A DNA stretch of 64,000 nucleotides from Cognatitamlana onchidii. GTDB taxonomy: Bacteria > Bacteroidota > Bacteroidia > Flavobacteriales > Flavobacteriaceae. The stretch spans positions 113,546-177,545 of the forward strand of contig NZ_SRWZ01000008.1 of NCBI RefSeq assembly GCF_004804355.1, in the 5' to 3' direction. The notes below the pieces were generated by a model that saw only the letters and a program-made list of their open reading frames with translations, was not told where the DNA came from and ran no database searches. How positions within the stretch are numbered: the first letter of the stretch is position 1; the number at the start of each line of letters is the position of its first letter. Of the stretch, positions 45,601 through 56,586 are shown in pieces. A program made the translations under genes and the position numbers.

Positions 45601-47151
45601 ATGAAGAATAAAAAAACCTTTTTTAGTCTAATCCTATCGGGGATTGTTTTTTTTAACTGCAGCGAAAAAGCAGATGCGCCAGAAGGTCAAAGTATTGAGG
45701 CCACTCCTGTTGTGAAAAAAATGAAAATGACTACAGACATTCCTGATGGCATTAAAAGTCCAAATAACATTATATCCAAACAATTGGGAGAGCTTAATTT
45801 CTTTGACGGCGTTCCCGAACCTAAAACGGCAGAAAAGGTCTATGACTATCTCGATTTAGTAAATGCCATAGATGCTTATACAAAAGGCATTCACATAGCC
45901 TCAATGGAAGCCATGAAAAAAGGCATTTTATCTTTTGGCCCAGCCAATTCCACAGCCTTAATTTTCGAAGAGCTTATGGATTCTAAGGCATTATTTTTAA
46001 CCGCTAATACCACATCCGTTTATATGACCTCATGGTTAGAACTTGGTAATGAGCCTATGGTTATAGAAACCCCACCGGATGTATTAGGTATTATTGATGA
46101 CCATTACTTCAAATATGTAGCAGATTTTGGAAGACTCGGACCAGATCGTTCTAAAGGTGGAAAATTCCTTATTCTACCGCCAAACTACAAGGGTAATATT
46201 CCCGATGGCTACTTTGTATCCCAAGCTCAAACTTACGGCCACTGGGTTATTTGGAGAGGTTTTCAAAAAGACGGCGATCCACAGCCAGCTGTTTTAGCTA
46301 CAAAAAACACCTTTAAAATATATCCGCTCTCTCAAAAGGATAATCCTCCTAAAATGAATTTTGTAAATGTTTCTGGTAAAACATTTAACACAATTCATAA
46401 AATGGACGAAAGAATTTATGATGAAATCAATGATGTTATTCAAGCTGAGCCTGCCATTGGAGAGAATGCCGAAATATTAGGAAGCCTTGCAGCTATTGGC
46501 ATAAAAAAAGGAGAAGATTTCAATCCAGACGAAAGAATGCGAAACATATTAAAAGAAGCTTCAAAAATTGGTAGTGCCATTGTACGAACACAAATGGCTA
46601 AACCAAGAAGTGAATACCTCTATAAGTTTCCAAATACACAATGGCTAAATCCACTGGCATACAAAAGTTATTTATTCGAGCATGAAGGTGTTCGATTATT
46701 AGATGCCCGCAGCGCATTTCATTTCTATGCGACGGGGATTACGCCAGCCATGTCAATGAAAATCATTGGGAAAGGCTCTCAATATGCCATTGCTTATTCC
46801 GACAAAGATGGTAATACATTTGATGGCAGTAAAACATATAAATTTCATGTGCCTACCAACCCTCCTATGAAAGACTTTTGGTCCTTTACGATTTACGACA
46901 ATCAAACACGCTCGATGCTACAAACCGACCAACAATTCCCTGGCATCGATAATAATAAAAACGGATTAGTTCAAAATGAAGATGGTAGTTGGGACATCTA
47001 TATTGGTCCAGAGCCGGTTAAAGGCTTTGAGCAAAATTGGATTCAAACCATTCCTGGTAAAGGCTGGAATACCATTTTTAGGCTCTATGGGCCTTTGGAA
47101 CCTTGGTTTGCAGGAGAATGGTACCCCTCAGACGCTGAGGAGGTAAAATAA
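45601..47151 (+). CDS. DUF1254/DUF1214 domain lipoprotein
   Basis: 516 residues. The hydrophobic N-terminus ends in FFNC (Cys20), a loose lipobox. The middle (AYTKGIHIASMEAMKKG to FLILPPNYKGNIPDGYF) matches DUF1254, and the C-terminal quarter (NPPMKDFWSFTIYDNQTRSMLQ to PLEPWFAGEWYPSD) matches DUF1214. The family is widespread and uncharacterised, often exported, and sometimes duplicated in a genome. It is followed by its own terminator and stands alone. Confidence 0.88.
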   Translation: MKNKKTFFSLILSGIVFFNCSEKADAPEGQSIEATPVVKKMKMTTDIPDGIKSPNNIISKQLGELNFFDGVPEPKTAEKVYDYLDLVNAIDAYTKGIHIASMEAMKKGILSFGPANSTALIFEELMDSKALFLTANTTSVYMTSWLELGNEPMVIETPPDVLGIIDDHYFKYVADFGRLGPDRSKGGKFLILPPNYKGNIPDGYFVSQAQTYGHWVIWRGFQKDGDPQPAVLATKNTFKIYPLSQKDNPPKMNFVNVSGKTFNTIHKMDERIYDEINDVIQAEPAIGENAEILGSLAAIGIKKGEDFNPDERMRNILKEASKIGSAIVRTQMAKPRSEYLYKFPNTQWLNPLAYKSYLFEHEGVRLLDARSAFHFYATGITPAMSMKIIGKGSQYAIAYSDKDGNTFDGSKTYKFHVPTNPPMKDFWSFTIYDNQTRSMLQTDQQFPGIDNNKNGLVQNEDGSWDIYIGPEPVKGFEQNWIQTIPGKGWNTIFRLYGPLEPWFAGEWYPSDAEEVK

Positions 47152-47163
47152 AGTACATTAACA

Positions 47164-47194
47164 ACAAGGGCATAGATGTGCCCTTGTTTCTTTT
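47164..47194 (+). terminator. Terminator after the DUF1254 gene
   Basis: AACAAGGGCA pairs perfectly with TGCCCTTGTT over a six-base loop, followed by TCTTTTT. Confidence 0.85.
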
Positions 47195-47251
47195 TAAGAT
47201 AACAATAGTTACTAAAAATAATTACGGTGATTACTTCCCAAACAATTCATC

Positions 47252-47259
47252 TATCTTTG
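47252..47259 (+). promoter_or_regulatory. Putative -7 box (TATCTTTG) of trmD
   Basis: TAnnTTTG consensus in the typical flavobacterial form TATCTTTGCGGC, 18 bases before the trmD start. Confidence 0.6.
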
Positions 47260-47277
47260 CGGCATTAAATTGTCTTT

Positions 47278-47955
47278 ATGCGCATAGATATTATTACTGT
47301 ACTTCCAGAACTCTTAAAAAGTCCTTTTGAAGCCTCTATTTTAAAGCGTGCTATTGAAGCTGGCTTGGTAGATATTCACTTTCATAATTTACGCGATTAC
47401 ACCACGGATAAATATAAATCTATTGACGACACGCAATTTGGTGGTGGTGCCGGTATGGTTATGATGGTAGAACCCATAGATAAATGCATCTCGGCATTAA
47501 AAGCTAAGCGCCATTACGACGAGGTAATTTATATGACACCCGATGGCGAAACTTTAAACCAAGGTATCGCTAATCAATTATCATTAAAAGAAAATATAAT
47601 TATTCTTTGTGGCCATTATAAAGGTGTGGATCAACGGGTACGAGACCATTTTATAACAAAAGAAATCTCTATTGGAGATTATGTTTTGTCAGGCGGTGAA
47701 TTGGGAGCTGCGGTATTATGTGATGCAGTCATTAGACTCATCCCTGGGGTACTGGGTAATGAAACCTCTGCCCTAACCGATTCTTTTCAAGACAATTTAT
47801 TAGCCCCTCCTATTTACACAAAACCAAGAGACTACAAAGGCATGAAAGTTCCAGAATTACTTTTTAGCGGAAATTTTCCCAAAATAGAAAAATGGCGTGA
47901 AGAACAAGCTTATAAACGAACTAAGGAGCGTCGCCCAGATTTGCTAGATGAATAA
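47278..47955 (+). CDS. trmD: tRNA (guanine-N1)-methyltransferase
   Basis: 225 residues, full length for TrmD. SPOUT trefoil-knot motifs are present: [26 protein letters not shown], and [31 protein letters not shown] (S-adenosylmethionine site). It methylates G37 of tRNAs and prevents frameshifting. The rplS gene follows 135 bases downstream with its own promoter-like box, in the order usual for Bacteroidota. Confidence 0.97.
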   Translation: MRIDIITVLPELLKSPFEASILKRAIEAGLVDIHFHNLRDYTTDKYKSIDDTQFGGGAGMVMMVEPIDKCISALKAKRHYDEVIYMTPDGETLNQGIANQLSLKENIIILCGHYKGVDQRVRDHFITKEISIGDYVLSGGELGAAVLCDAVIRLIPGVLGNETSALTDSFQDNLLAPPIYTKPRDYKGMKVPELLFSGNFPKIEKWREEQAYKRTKERRPDLLDE

Positions 47956-48008
47956 AATAATAGAAAGAAACTTTTAAGCTTTTAAGTTTCAACTTTTAAG
48001 TTTTTATG

Positions 48009-48016
48009 TATATTTG
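48009..48016 (+). promoter_or_regulatory. Putative -7 box (TATATTTG) of rplS
   Basis: A consensus TAnnTTTG followed by CACCC is typical of ribosomal-protein promoters in this group. It leaves a leader of about 70 bases before the start codon, long enough for autoregulation by L19, though no fold was established. Confidence 0.6.
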
Positions 48017-48090
48017 CACCCAATTTCGGGTTAACCTCTGGCGAGAATCGTGAATGTTGTTCTGAATCAATCATTATTAAATTTAAAGAT

Positions 48091-48441
48091 ATGGAATCTT
48101 TAGTAAAATTTGTACAAGACGAATTTGTAACAAGAAAAGAATTACCAGAATTTGCTGCTGGTGACACTATTACTGTTTATTACGAAATTAAAGAGGGTAA
48201 TAAAACACGTACTCAGTTTTTTAGAGGTACAGTAATTCAAAGAAGAGGGTCTGGAACATCAGAGACTTTTACGATTAGAAAAATGTCGGGATCTATTGGT
48301 GTAGAACGTATTTTCCCAATTAACTTACCAGCATTACAAAAAATTGAAGTTAACAAACGTGGTAAAGTACGTAGAGCTAGAATTTACTACTTTAGAGGTC
48401 TAACTGGTAAAAAAGCCAGAATTACTGAGCGTAGACGTTAA
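48091..48441 (+). CDS. rplS: 50S ribosomal protein L19
   Basis: 116 residues. It shows the L19 core: FAAGDTITVYYEIKEGNKTRTQFFRGTVIQRRG, SETFTIRKMSGSIGVERIFPINLP and KRGKVRRARIYYFRGLTGKKARI. It sits at the 30S/50S interface. The gene is followed by a strong palindromic terminator. Confidence 0.98.
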   Translation: MESLVKFVQDEFVTRKELPEFAAGDTITVYYEIKEGNKTRTQFFRGTVIQRRGSGTSETFTIRKMSGSIGVERIFPINLPALQKIEVNKRGKVRRARIYYFRGLTGKKARITERRR

Positions 48442-48469
48442 TAATAATATTTCTGCAATCGCAGTAGCC

Positions 48470-48500
48470 AAGAGCCTTGAGAATTCTCAAGGCTCTTTTT
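48470..48500 (+). terminator. Strong palindromic terminator of rplS
   Basis: AGAGCCTTGAGAA and its exact complement form a 26-base perfect palindrome followed by T5, 29 bases after the stop codon. Confidence 0.92.
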
Positions 48501-48778
48501 ATTAACAAAAGTTAATAACTCAAGTTCATAACTAGTTAATATCTAGATCTTTGAAAAATTTGATTTTTTCAAATTTGGTTCTATATTAGCAATAGAAATA
48601 CTGACAACGTCATAGTTGGTTTCGTCTCAACAGCGAATTAACAAGATTTCTAAATAAGGTAACGTTCTTTACATAATTGTTTTTTGAGGTTATTTTGCAT
48701 CACGTGTATGCGTTGATAAGTAAAAAACCATGACATTATAAAATGTTGTATATGTGTTAGCAGATATAGCATGATATA

Positions 48779-48955
48779 ATGAAAAGCTTAAAAAATTATA
48801 AAAGCGAAAGCTTTTATAATAATGCAAGCAATGCGATTAATAATTTAGACACGAAAGTGAATAAAGGTTTAAAAGCATCAAGAAAAACAATAACGAAACG
48901 TTTTTATGATAAGTCAATACATTTTGAAAATCAAAAAAATGTTTCATTGAAATAA
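48779..48955 (+). CDS. Possible small basic protein (58 aa), unsupported by homology
   Basis: A frame with ATG and TAA encoding 58 residues, rich in Lys, Asn and Ser (MKSLKNYKSESFYNNASNAI...), without a signal peptide, membrane span or cysteines. It lies inside the large rplS-icd gap. In such AT-rich DNA a frame of this size can arise by chance. It could equally be part of a non-coding transcript. Confidence 0.3.
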   Translation: MKSLKNYKSESFYNNASNAINNLDTKVNKGLKASRKTITKRFYDKSIHFENQKNVSLK

Positions 48956-49038
48956 CAACACTTGAACCGAAAGTTTAAATGAAAATTTTAAATGCATTTG
49001 GTAGACATATCAAATAGGTCACGTTAAGTTATTTCGAG

Positions 49039-49094
49039 AAAGCCATGTCAACGGAGATTAAATTCTGCAGTGATATGGCTTTTGTTATTTTGTA
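49039..49094 (+). terminator. Long-stem hairpin, possible terminator of an unknown transcript
   Basis: AAAGCCATGTCA (49039-49050) pairs with TGATATGGCTTT (49071-49082), 12 pairs with a single G-U, over a 20-base loop, followed by the T-rich TGTTATTTTGT. It lies about 210 bases before icd and is not linked to a known gene. Confidence 0.55.
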
Positions 49095-49265
49095 ACTTCT
49101 TCATCAATTTGTTACACTTTTCTCATCTACAGTTTACTTTTTTAGCATTATTATAAATCTATTATGTTAAAACACTTTCATTATAGTAATGAACCTAAAT
49201 AAGCATGTAATTTTGTATATTCGCATCGCTAAAATTCAAGCCTTTCTTTTTGAATGATTTAGTAG

Positions 49266-51506
<2,241 letters not shown>

Positions 51507-51545
51507 TTTAATAACTCTATAGAATATTCATATTACTTATATTAT

Positions 51546-51573
51546 AAAAGCTCCCGCTATTGGGGGCTTTTTT
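51546..51573 (+). terminator. Terminator of icd
   Basis: AAAAGCTCCC pairs with GGGGGCTTTT (one G-U) over a six-base loop and runs into T residues, 40 bases after the stop codon. Confidence 0.85.
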
Positions 51574-51638
51574 CATACTTTTACCTAAAAGAAAATGGCC
51601 TTAAGCTAACCAAGGCTTAATAAAAGAAAAATAATTGC

Positions 51639-54011
51639 ATGAAAAACTTTTATGGCTGGCTTGTAATGGCATTATGCTGTGGGCTATTTACCAGTGCTCA
51701 AGAAAAATACACTATAAGCGGTACCATCTCAGAAGAGCAAAGTAATGAAACTTTAATTGGTGTAAATATTATCTTTCCAGAGATTCAAGCAGGTGCAACT
51801 ACCAATGAATATGGTTTCTACTCTATTACTATACCTGAAGGTAGTTATAAAATGATTATAAGCTACCTAGGGTTTACCTCTGTTTCTGAAACCATTGAAC
51901 TAAGAGGTAATATTGTAAAAAACTTTAGCTTATCTGAAGCCGTTGAAAGCTTAGACGCGGTTGTTATTACTGAAGATGTTGAACGTCTCAATATAAAGAA
52001 ACCTCAAATGAGTGTGAATAAGCTAAGCGCTAGTACTATAAAAGAAATTCCTGTGGTACTAGGAGAAGCCGATATCATAAAAGCGATTACCCTTTTACCT
52101 GGTGTTACCACGGCAGGCGAAGGTGCTTCGGGGTTTAATGTAAGGGGGGGTGCAGCCGACCAAAACTTAATTTTGCTTGATGAAGCTACTATTTACAATT
52201 CATCTCATCTTTTTGGTTTCTTCTCGGTATTTAATCCAGATGCTATTAAAGACTTAAAGTTATATAAAGGAGGAATCCCTGCTAGATATGGTGGTAGAGT
52301 GTCGTCCGTTTTAGATATTTACCAGAAAGAAGGAAATAATAGAAAATTCCGAATGAATGGCGGCATTGGGTTAGTCTCTAGCAGATTATTATTAGAAGGC
52401 CCCATTAAAAAAGAAAAAGGCTCCTTCTTATTGGGAGGAAGATCGAGTTATGCCCATTTGTTTTTACCAATTTTTGACATCTCCAGTATTGCCTATTTTT
52501 ACGATTTAAACACAAAATTAAGCTACAAACTTAATGAGAGAAACAACATTTACTTATCGGGATATTTCGGTAGAGACGTGTTTAGAATTCAAGATAGCTT
52601 TGAGAACTCTTATGGAAATGCCGTTTTTAACTTTAGATGGAACCATTTGTTTTCCGATAAGCTATTCTCAAACCTTTCATTAATTTATTCTGATTATGAC
52701 TACGATTTAAAATTAAACTTCGTTGAATTTGATTGGATGTCTGGAATACGTAATTTTAATCTTAAATATGACCTAAAGCATTACATTAGTCAAAAAATAA
52801 AACTACAATATGGGGTAAACAGTATTTATCACAAGTTTAATCCTGGTGATATTAAACCTACTACCCCAACATCTGGTATTAACCCATTTAAGCTTACGGA
52901 TAAATATGCTTTTGAAAATGCTCTTTATATTGATGTAGAACATAATCTATCGGACAAAATAGCGCTATCCTATGGTTTACGTTTTAGTACCTTCCATAGG
53001 TTGGGACAAGATGAATTGAATATTTATACCAACGACCAGGCGGTACTATTTAATGATGACTTTCAGATTTATGAAAAAGCCGATCCTATTGGGGTTGAAA
53101 CTTTTAAAAGAAGTGATGTTATCGCTAGCTTTTCAAACTTAGAACCGCGTGCAGCAGTGTCTTATCAGCTCAATTCAGAAAGCTCAGTAAAAGCAAGCTA
53201 TAATAGAATGAGCCAATACTTACATTTATTATCAAACACAAATTCGCCTACCCCCTTAGATATTTGGACACCCAGTGGAAAGTATATTAAACCGCAACTA
53301 CTGGATCAATATGCTGTAGGATATTTTAAAAATTTTAGTAACAACAAATACTCTTTAGAGTTAGAGACTTTTTATAAAAACGTTCAAAATAGAATAGACT
53401 ATATAGATGGTGCCGATTTAATTGCGAATAATGCTATTGAACAAGTTATTTTAAATGGGCGCATGCGTTCCTACGGTTTGGAAATGTTATTAAGAAAAAA
53501 TGAAGGGCGTTTTAAGGGTTGGGTAGCCTATACCTTATCGAAAGCCGAACAACAAACTCCAGGAAGAACACCTAATGAAACAGGTATAAATAATGGGCAA
53601 TGGTACCGTGCAGCCTTCGATAAAACGCATGACATATCCTTTACCGGCAGTTATGACTTTAATGATAAATGGAAATTAAATACAAACTTCCTGTTTCAAA
53701 CTGGGCAACCGGCAAACTTCCCCAATGGGCAATTCGAATATAATGGCCTTAGAGTACCCAACTTTGGAAGCAGAAATGCCAGTAGATTACCTGCCTATCA
53801 TAGATTGGATATTGCTTTAAACTATACACCTAAACCCAAGAAAAAAACGGGATGGCAAAGTTATTGGGTTTTCGGTATTTATAATGTCTACAATAGAAGA
53901 AATGCTGCTTCCATTTCCTTTGCCCAAAATCAAGAAACAGGTATGAATGAAGCCCTGAGGTTATCCATATTTGGTATTGTACCCTCTATTTCATATAATT
54001 TCAAACTATAG
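51639..54011 (+). CDS. TonB-dependent receptor with carboxypeptidase-like N-terminal domain
   Basis: 790 residues. The signal peptide ends in TSAQ (about residue 20). A CarboxypepD_reg-like domain (ISGTISEEQSNETLIGVNI) is followed by a plug with GFNVRGGAADQNLILLDEATIYNSSHLFGFFSVFN and GGIPARYGGR, then a 22-strand-type barrel ending in the aromatic SYNFKL. The downstream gene encodes a DUF4249 lipoprotein, and receptor plus DUF4249 is a common pair in Bacteroidota. The pair probably imports or senses a substrate that cannot be named. The start of the next gene lies four bases after the stop. Confidence 0.93.
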   Translation: MKNFYGWLVMALCCGLFTSAQEKYTISGTISEEQSNETLIGVNIIFPEIQAGATTNEYGFYSITIPEGSYKMIISYLGFTSVSETIELRGNIVKNFSLSEAVESLDAVVITEDVERLNIKKPQMSVNKLSASTIKEIPVVLGEADIIKAITLLPGVTTAGEGASGFNVRGGAADQNLILLDEATIYNSSHLFGFFSVFNPDAIKDLKLYKGGIPARYGGRVSSVLDIYQKEGNNRKFRMNGGIGLVSSRLLLEGPIKKEKGSFLLGGRSSYAHLFLPIFDISSIAYFYDLNTKLSYKLNERNNIYLSGYFGRDVFRIQDSFENSYGNAVFNFRWNHLFSDKLFSNLSLIYSDYDYDLKLNFVEFDWMSGIRNFNLKYDLKHYISQKIKLQYGVNSIYHKFNPGDIKPTTPTSGINPFKLTDKYAFENALYIDVEHNLSDKIALSYGLRFSTFHRLGQDELNIYTNDQAVLFNDDFQIYEKADPIGVETFKRSDVIASFSNLEPRAAVSYQLNSESSVKASYNRMSQYLHLLSNTNSPTPLDIWTPSGKYIKPQLLDQYAVGYFKNFSNNKYSLELETFYKNVQNRIDYIDGADLIANNAIEQVILNGRMRSYGLEMLLRKNEGRFKGWVAYTLSKAEQQTPGRTPNETGINNGQWYRAAFDKTHDISFTGSYDFNDKWKLNTNFLFQTGQPANFPNGQFEYNGLRVPNFGSRNASRLPAYHRLDIALNYTPKPKKKTGWQSYWVFGIYNVYNRRNAASISFAQNQETGMNEALRLSIFGIVPSISYNFKL

Positions 54012-54015
54012 TTTT

Positions 54016-54834
54016 ATGAGAAAAATAGCCCATATATTATTGATAGGTTTACTCCTCGTTACATCTTGTGAAGATGTGATTGACGTAGACCTTGATACGG
54101 CGCAACCAAGATTGGTTATAGATGCTTCCTTAAGATGGATTAAAGGAACCGATGGCAGCTCTCAAGTTATTAAACTAACGCAAACGGCTCCTTTTTTCGA
54201 TAATGACATTCCCCCTGCAAGTGGAGCACAGGTTACAGTAACAGATGATAAGAATAATACCTTTAACTTTATTGAAGAAAATAATTCTGGTTTATATAAA
54301 AACGATAACTTCATTCCAGAAATTGGTGGCGTATTCAATCTCAGCATCGTTTATAATAATGAAACTTATGTTGGGACAGAAACGATGCAATCTGTGGTTC
54401 CTATCGACAGGGTGGAACAAAAAAATGATGGTGGCTTTTCTGGCGAGGATATTGAACTAAAGTTTTATTACACGGACCCAGCTGGAGTTGAAAATTTCTA
54501 CTTATTTGAATTTTTAGTCACTAATAGAAGCCTATTAACTTTAGAAGTATACGACGATGAATTTACAGATGGTAATGAAATATTCGGATTCTATTCTGAT
54601 GAAGACTTAAAGTCTGGTGACGAACTGGTGGTAACAAATTCGGGGATTAGCCGTAGAACATATGATTTTACAAACATTCTACTTCAGCAAACAGCTGATA
54701 ACTCCGGTGGCCCTTTTGAAACACAACCTGCTACAGTAAGAGGTAATTGTGTAAACCAAACAAATCCAGATAATTATCCACTAGGCTATTTTAGAGTTAC
54801 TGAGACCGATGTATATAACTATACCGTTCAATAA
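54016..54834 (+). CDS. DUF4249 family lipoprotein
   Basis: 272 residues from the ATG at 54016. An upstream in-frame ATG inside the receptor gene would only extend the signal peptide. LLVTSC (Cys17) is a good lipobox, followed by EDVIDVDLDTAQPRLVIDASL, the typical DUF4249 opening. The rest is beta-rich with the characteristic C-terminal VRGNCVNQTNPDNYPLGYFRVTE. It is likely an outer-membrane-anchored partner of the TonB receptor directly upstream. Confidence 0.92.
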   Translation: MRKIAHILLIGLLLVTSCEDVIDVDLDTAQPRLVIDASLRWIKGTDGSSQVIKLTQTAPFFDNDIPPASGAQVTVTDDKNNTFNFIEENNSGLYKNDNFIPEIGGVFNLSIVYNNETYVGTETMQSVVPIDRVEQKNDGGFSGEDIELKFYYTDPAGVENFYLFEFLVTNRSLLTLEVYDDEFTDGNEIFGFYSDEDLKSGDELVVTNSGISRRTYDFTNILLQQTADNSGGPFETQPATVRGNCVNQTNPDNYPLGYFRVTETDVYNYTVQ

Positions 54835-54932
54835 TTTTAGCGCTTTTAAGAAGTTTTAACATCTTAAACTACTGCTCTATAAATAGCTATGAGGAACCTA
54901 ACTAAAAAAGATAGTTACCTCAAAATTTTGTG

Positions 54933-54940
54933 TATTTTTG
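54933..54940 (+). promoter_or_regulatory. -7 box (TATTTTTG) directly before murQ
   Basis: A TAnnTTTG element ends only four bases before the murQ ATG, so transcription would start at or very near the start codon, giving a leaderless or near-leaderless mRNA. Confidence 0.5.
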
Positions 54941-54944
54941 GATC

Positions 54945-55769
54945 ATGAGTTTCATTAAAACCACCGAACAAGATTCTTACTACAGCCATCTGGAAAACAT
55001 GTCTGTTTCAGAATTACTCCAAAACATAAACAAAGAGGACAAAACAGTTCCCGATGCTGTTAAAAAAGAGTTACCAAGTATTGAAGCATTAGTGCATCAA
55101 ATTGTTGATAAACTCAAAAATGGTGGTCGCCTATTTTATATGGGCGCAGGTACTAGCGGACGTTTAGGTATCGTAGATGCTTCAGAATGCCCACCAACCT
55201 TTGGTGTTTCTCACAACTTAGTTATTGGCCTTATTGCAGGAGGAGATTCTGCCATAAGAAAAGCTGTAGAATTTGCAGAAGATTCTACCACTCAAGGTTG
55301 GGAAGATTTGCAGAAATATCATATTACTTCAAAAGATGTTGTTGTAGGTATTGCTGCTTCTGGAACTACGCCTTATGTTATTTCAGCACTTGAAAAATGT
55401 AATGAGAATAATATTGTTACGGGTTGTATTACCTGTAATTTAAACAGTCCGTTAGCTAAGGTATCCCAATACCCCATAGAGGTTGTTGTAGGTCCTGAAT
55501 TTGTAACAGGGAGTTCGAGAATGAAAGCTGGCACCGCTCAAAAGCTTGTTCTCAATATGATAACAACATCGACCATGATTCAACTTGGGCATGTTAAAGG
55601 CAACAAAATGGTAGATATGCAACTAAGTAACAACAAACTAGTTGATAGAGGTGCTAAAATGATTATGAAAGAAATTCAAGTATCAGAAGATAAAGCGCTT
55701 GAATTATTGAACCAGTATAAAAGCGTTAGAAACGCTATTAAAAATTATAATAATGACACAAGAAAATAA
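54945..55769 (+). CDS. murQ: N-acetylmuramic acid 6-phosphate etherase
   Basis: 274 residues from MSFIKTTEQDS. A GTG five codons upstream falls within the promoter box and is rejected. SIS-domain motifs are clear: GRLFYMGAGTSGRLGIVDASECPPTFG (sugar-phosphate loop), IAGGDSAIRKAVE, GIAASGTTPYV and TGSSRMKAGTAQKLVLNM. It cleaves MurNAc-6-phosphate to GlcNAc-6-phosphate and D-lactate in cell-wall recycling. It overlaps the following DUF6095 gene by 17 bases. Confidence 0.96.
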   Translation: MSFIKTTEQDSYYSHLENMSVSELLQNINKEDKTVPDAVKKELPSIEALVHQIVDKLKNGGRLFYMGAGTSGRLGIVDASECPPTFGVSHNLVIGLIAGGDSAIRKAVEFAEDSTTQGWEDLQKYHITSKDVVVGIAASGTTPYVISALEKCNENNIVTGCITCNLNSPLAKVSQYPIEVVVGPEFVTGSSRMKAGTAQKLVLNMITTSTMIQLGHVKGNKMVDMQLSNNKLVDRGAKMIMKEIQVSEDKALELLNQYKSVRNAIKNYNNDTRK

Positions 55770-55989
55770 GACCGACAAAAAAATACTCTTTAAAGGGATA
55801 AAAACTCTAGTATTTGCATTACTCAGTCTTTTTATGGGACCTATTCTGCTGAGCTTTGCCTTTAGCAAGCCAGATGACAAACTTTATATTCCGCTATTAG
55901 TTATTGGGTGTGCAATTTCTGCCATGGCAGTAATTATGATGTTCAAAGGCATTAGAACCATTATGAATAGTATGTTCAAAAAAAAGTAG
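55753..55989 (+). CDS. DUF6095 family small membrane protein
   Basis: 78 residues: a charged N-terminus, two hydrophobic helices (LVFALLSLFMGPILLSFAF and LYIPLLVIGCAISAMAVIMMF) and a basic end. It matches the DUF6095 pattern KGIKTLVFALLSLFMGP...KGIRTIMN. The start lies 17 bases inside murQ in another frame. In flavobacteria the gene often follows murQ, suggesting a linked but unknown role in the envelope. Confidence 0.82.
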   Translation: MTQENKTDKKILFKGIKTLVFALLSLFMGPILLSFAFSKPDDKLYIPLLVIGCAISAMAVIMMFKGIRTIMNSMFKKK

Positions 55990-55992
55990 TTT

Positions 55993-56499
55993 TTACTTAG
56001 AGGAAACCTCCTTTGGTGTTGTTGGATTATACCCAAATTCATCATCTTGAACTACAATACCTAAACTATCAAAAATATAGTTAATAATGGCATAATGATG
56101 AATCGTATGGCTATTAGCCTGCGCCAATAAAGCTCCGTAAGTATAAGTAATATCTGTTTTTCCTAAGCCCAAATCATCCCTAACTATAATGGCTTCATCT
56201 ATTTTAAAAGCTGTTACCCTAAGTTTAGCAGTAATCTCATTTAAATACTCCTGTGCACATCTACAATCGGTTTCCACATGCTTATTCCGGCTTCTTGCAG
56301 TTAAATCTACTCTATTCTCGTCATCCATTTTAAAAATGCAGTCGTAAAAATCTAGAATATGCCGCATATGAGAGCCAATACTTGAATAATAAGGTGACAC
56401 TGAAGTATCACATAATTGTTCATTACATAGATTGTCTAATAATATCTGAGATTTCTGAAGTGTTTTAAGTGTAGATTGGATGATTACATTCATGGACAC
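55993..56499 (-). CDS. DinB-like four-helix protein
   Basis: 168 residues. A DinB/YfiT-type helix bundle: SIGSHMRHILDFYDCIF holds the first metal His, and QANSHTIHHYAIINYIFDSLGI holds the second and third (HTIHH). Members bind a divalent metal and act as thiol-dependent S-transferases or remain uncharacterised. The protein ends in a short charged tail. Met3 is an alternative start. It is convergent with the DUF6095 gene, 3 bases away. Confidence 0.88.
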   Translation of the reverse strand: MSMNVIIQSTLKTLQKSQILLDNLCNEQLCDTSVSPYYSSIGSHMRHILDFYDCIFKMDDENRVDLTARSRNKHVETDCRCAQEYLNEITAKLRVTAFKIDEAIIVRDDLGLGKTDITYTYGALLAQANSHTIHHYAIINYIFDSLGIVVQDDEFGYNPTTPKEVSSK

Positions 56500-56586
56500 T
56501 AATTTAATTAAATAATTTAAATATTAAAGGCAACCGTTTATTAGTCTTAGTCCATACAAATCCTTACACACCTCATTTAAGCTGGT

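Noticed and set aside
53971..54015. Upstream start for the DUF4249 lipoprotein
   Set aside because: It lies inside the TonB receptor gene and would put 15 residues before a normal lipoprotein signal peptide.
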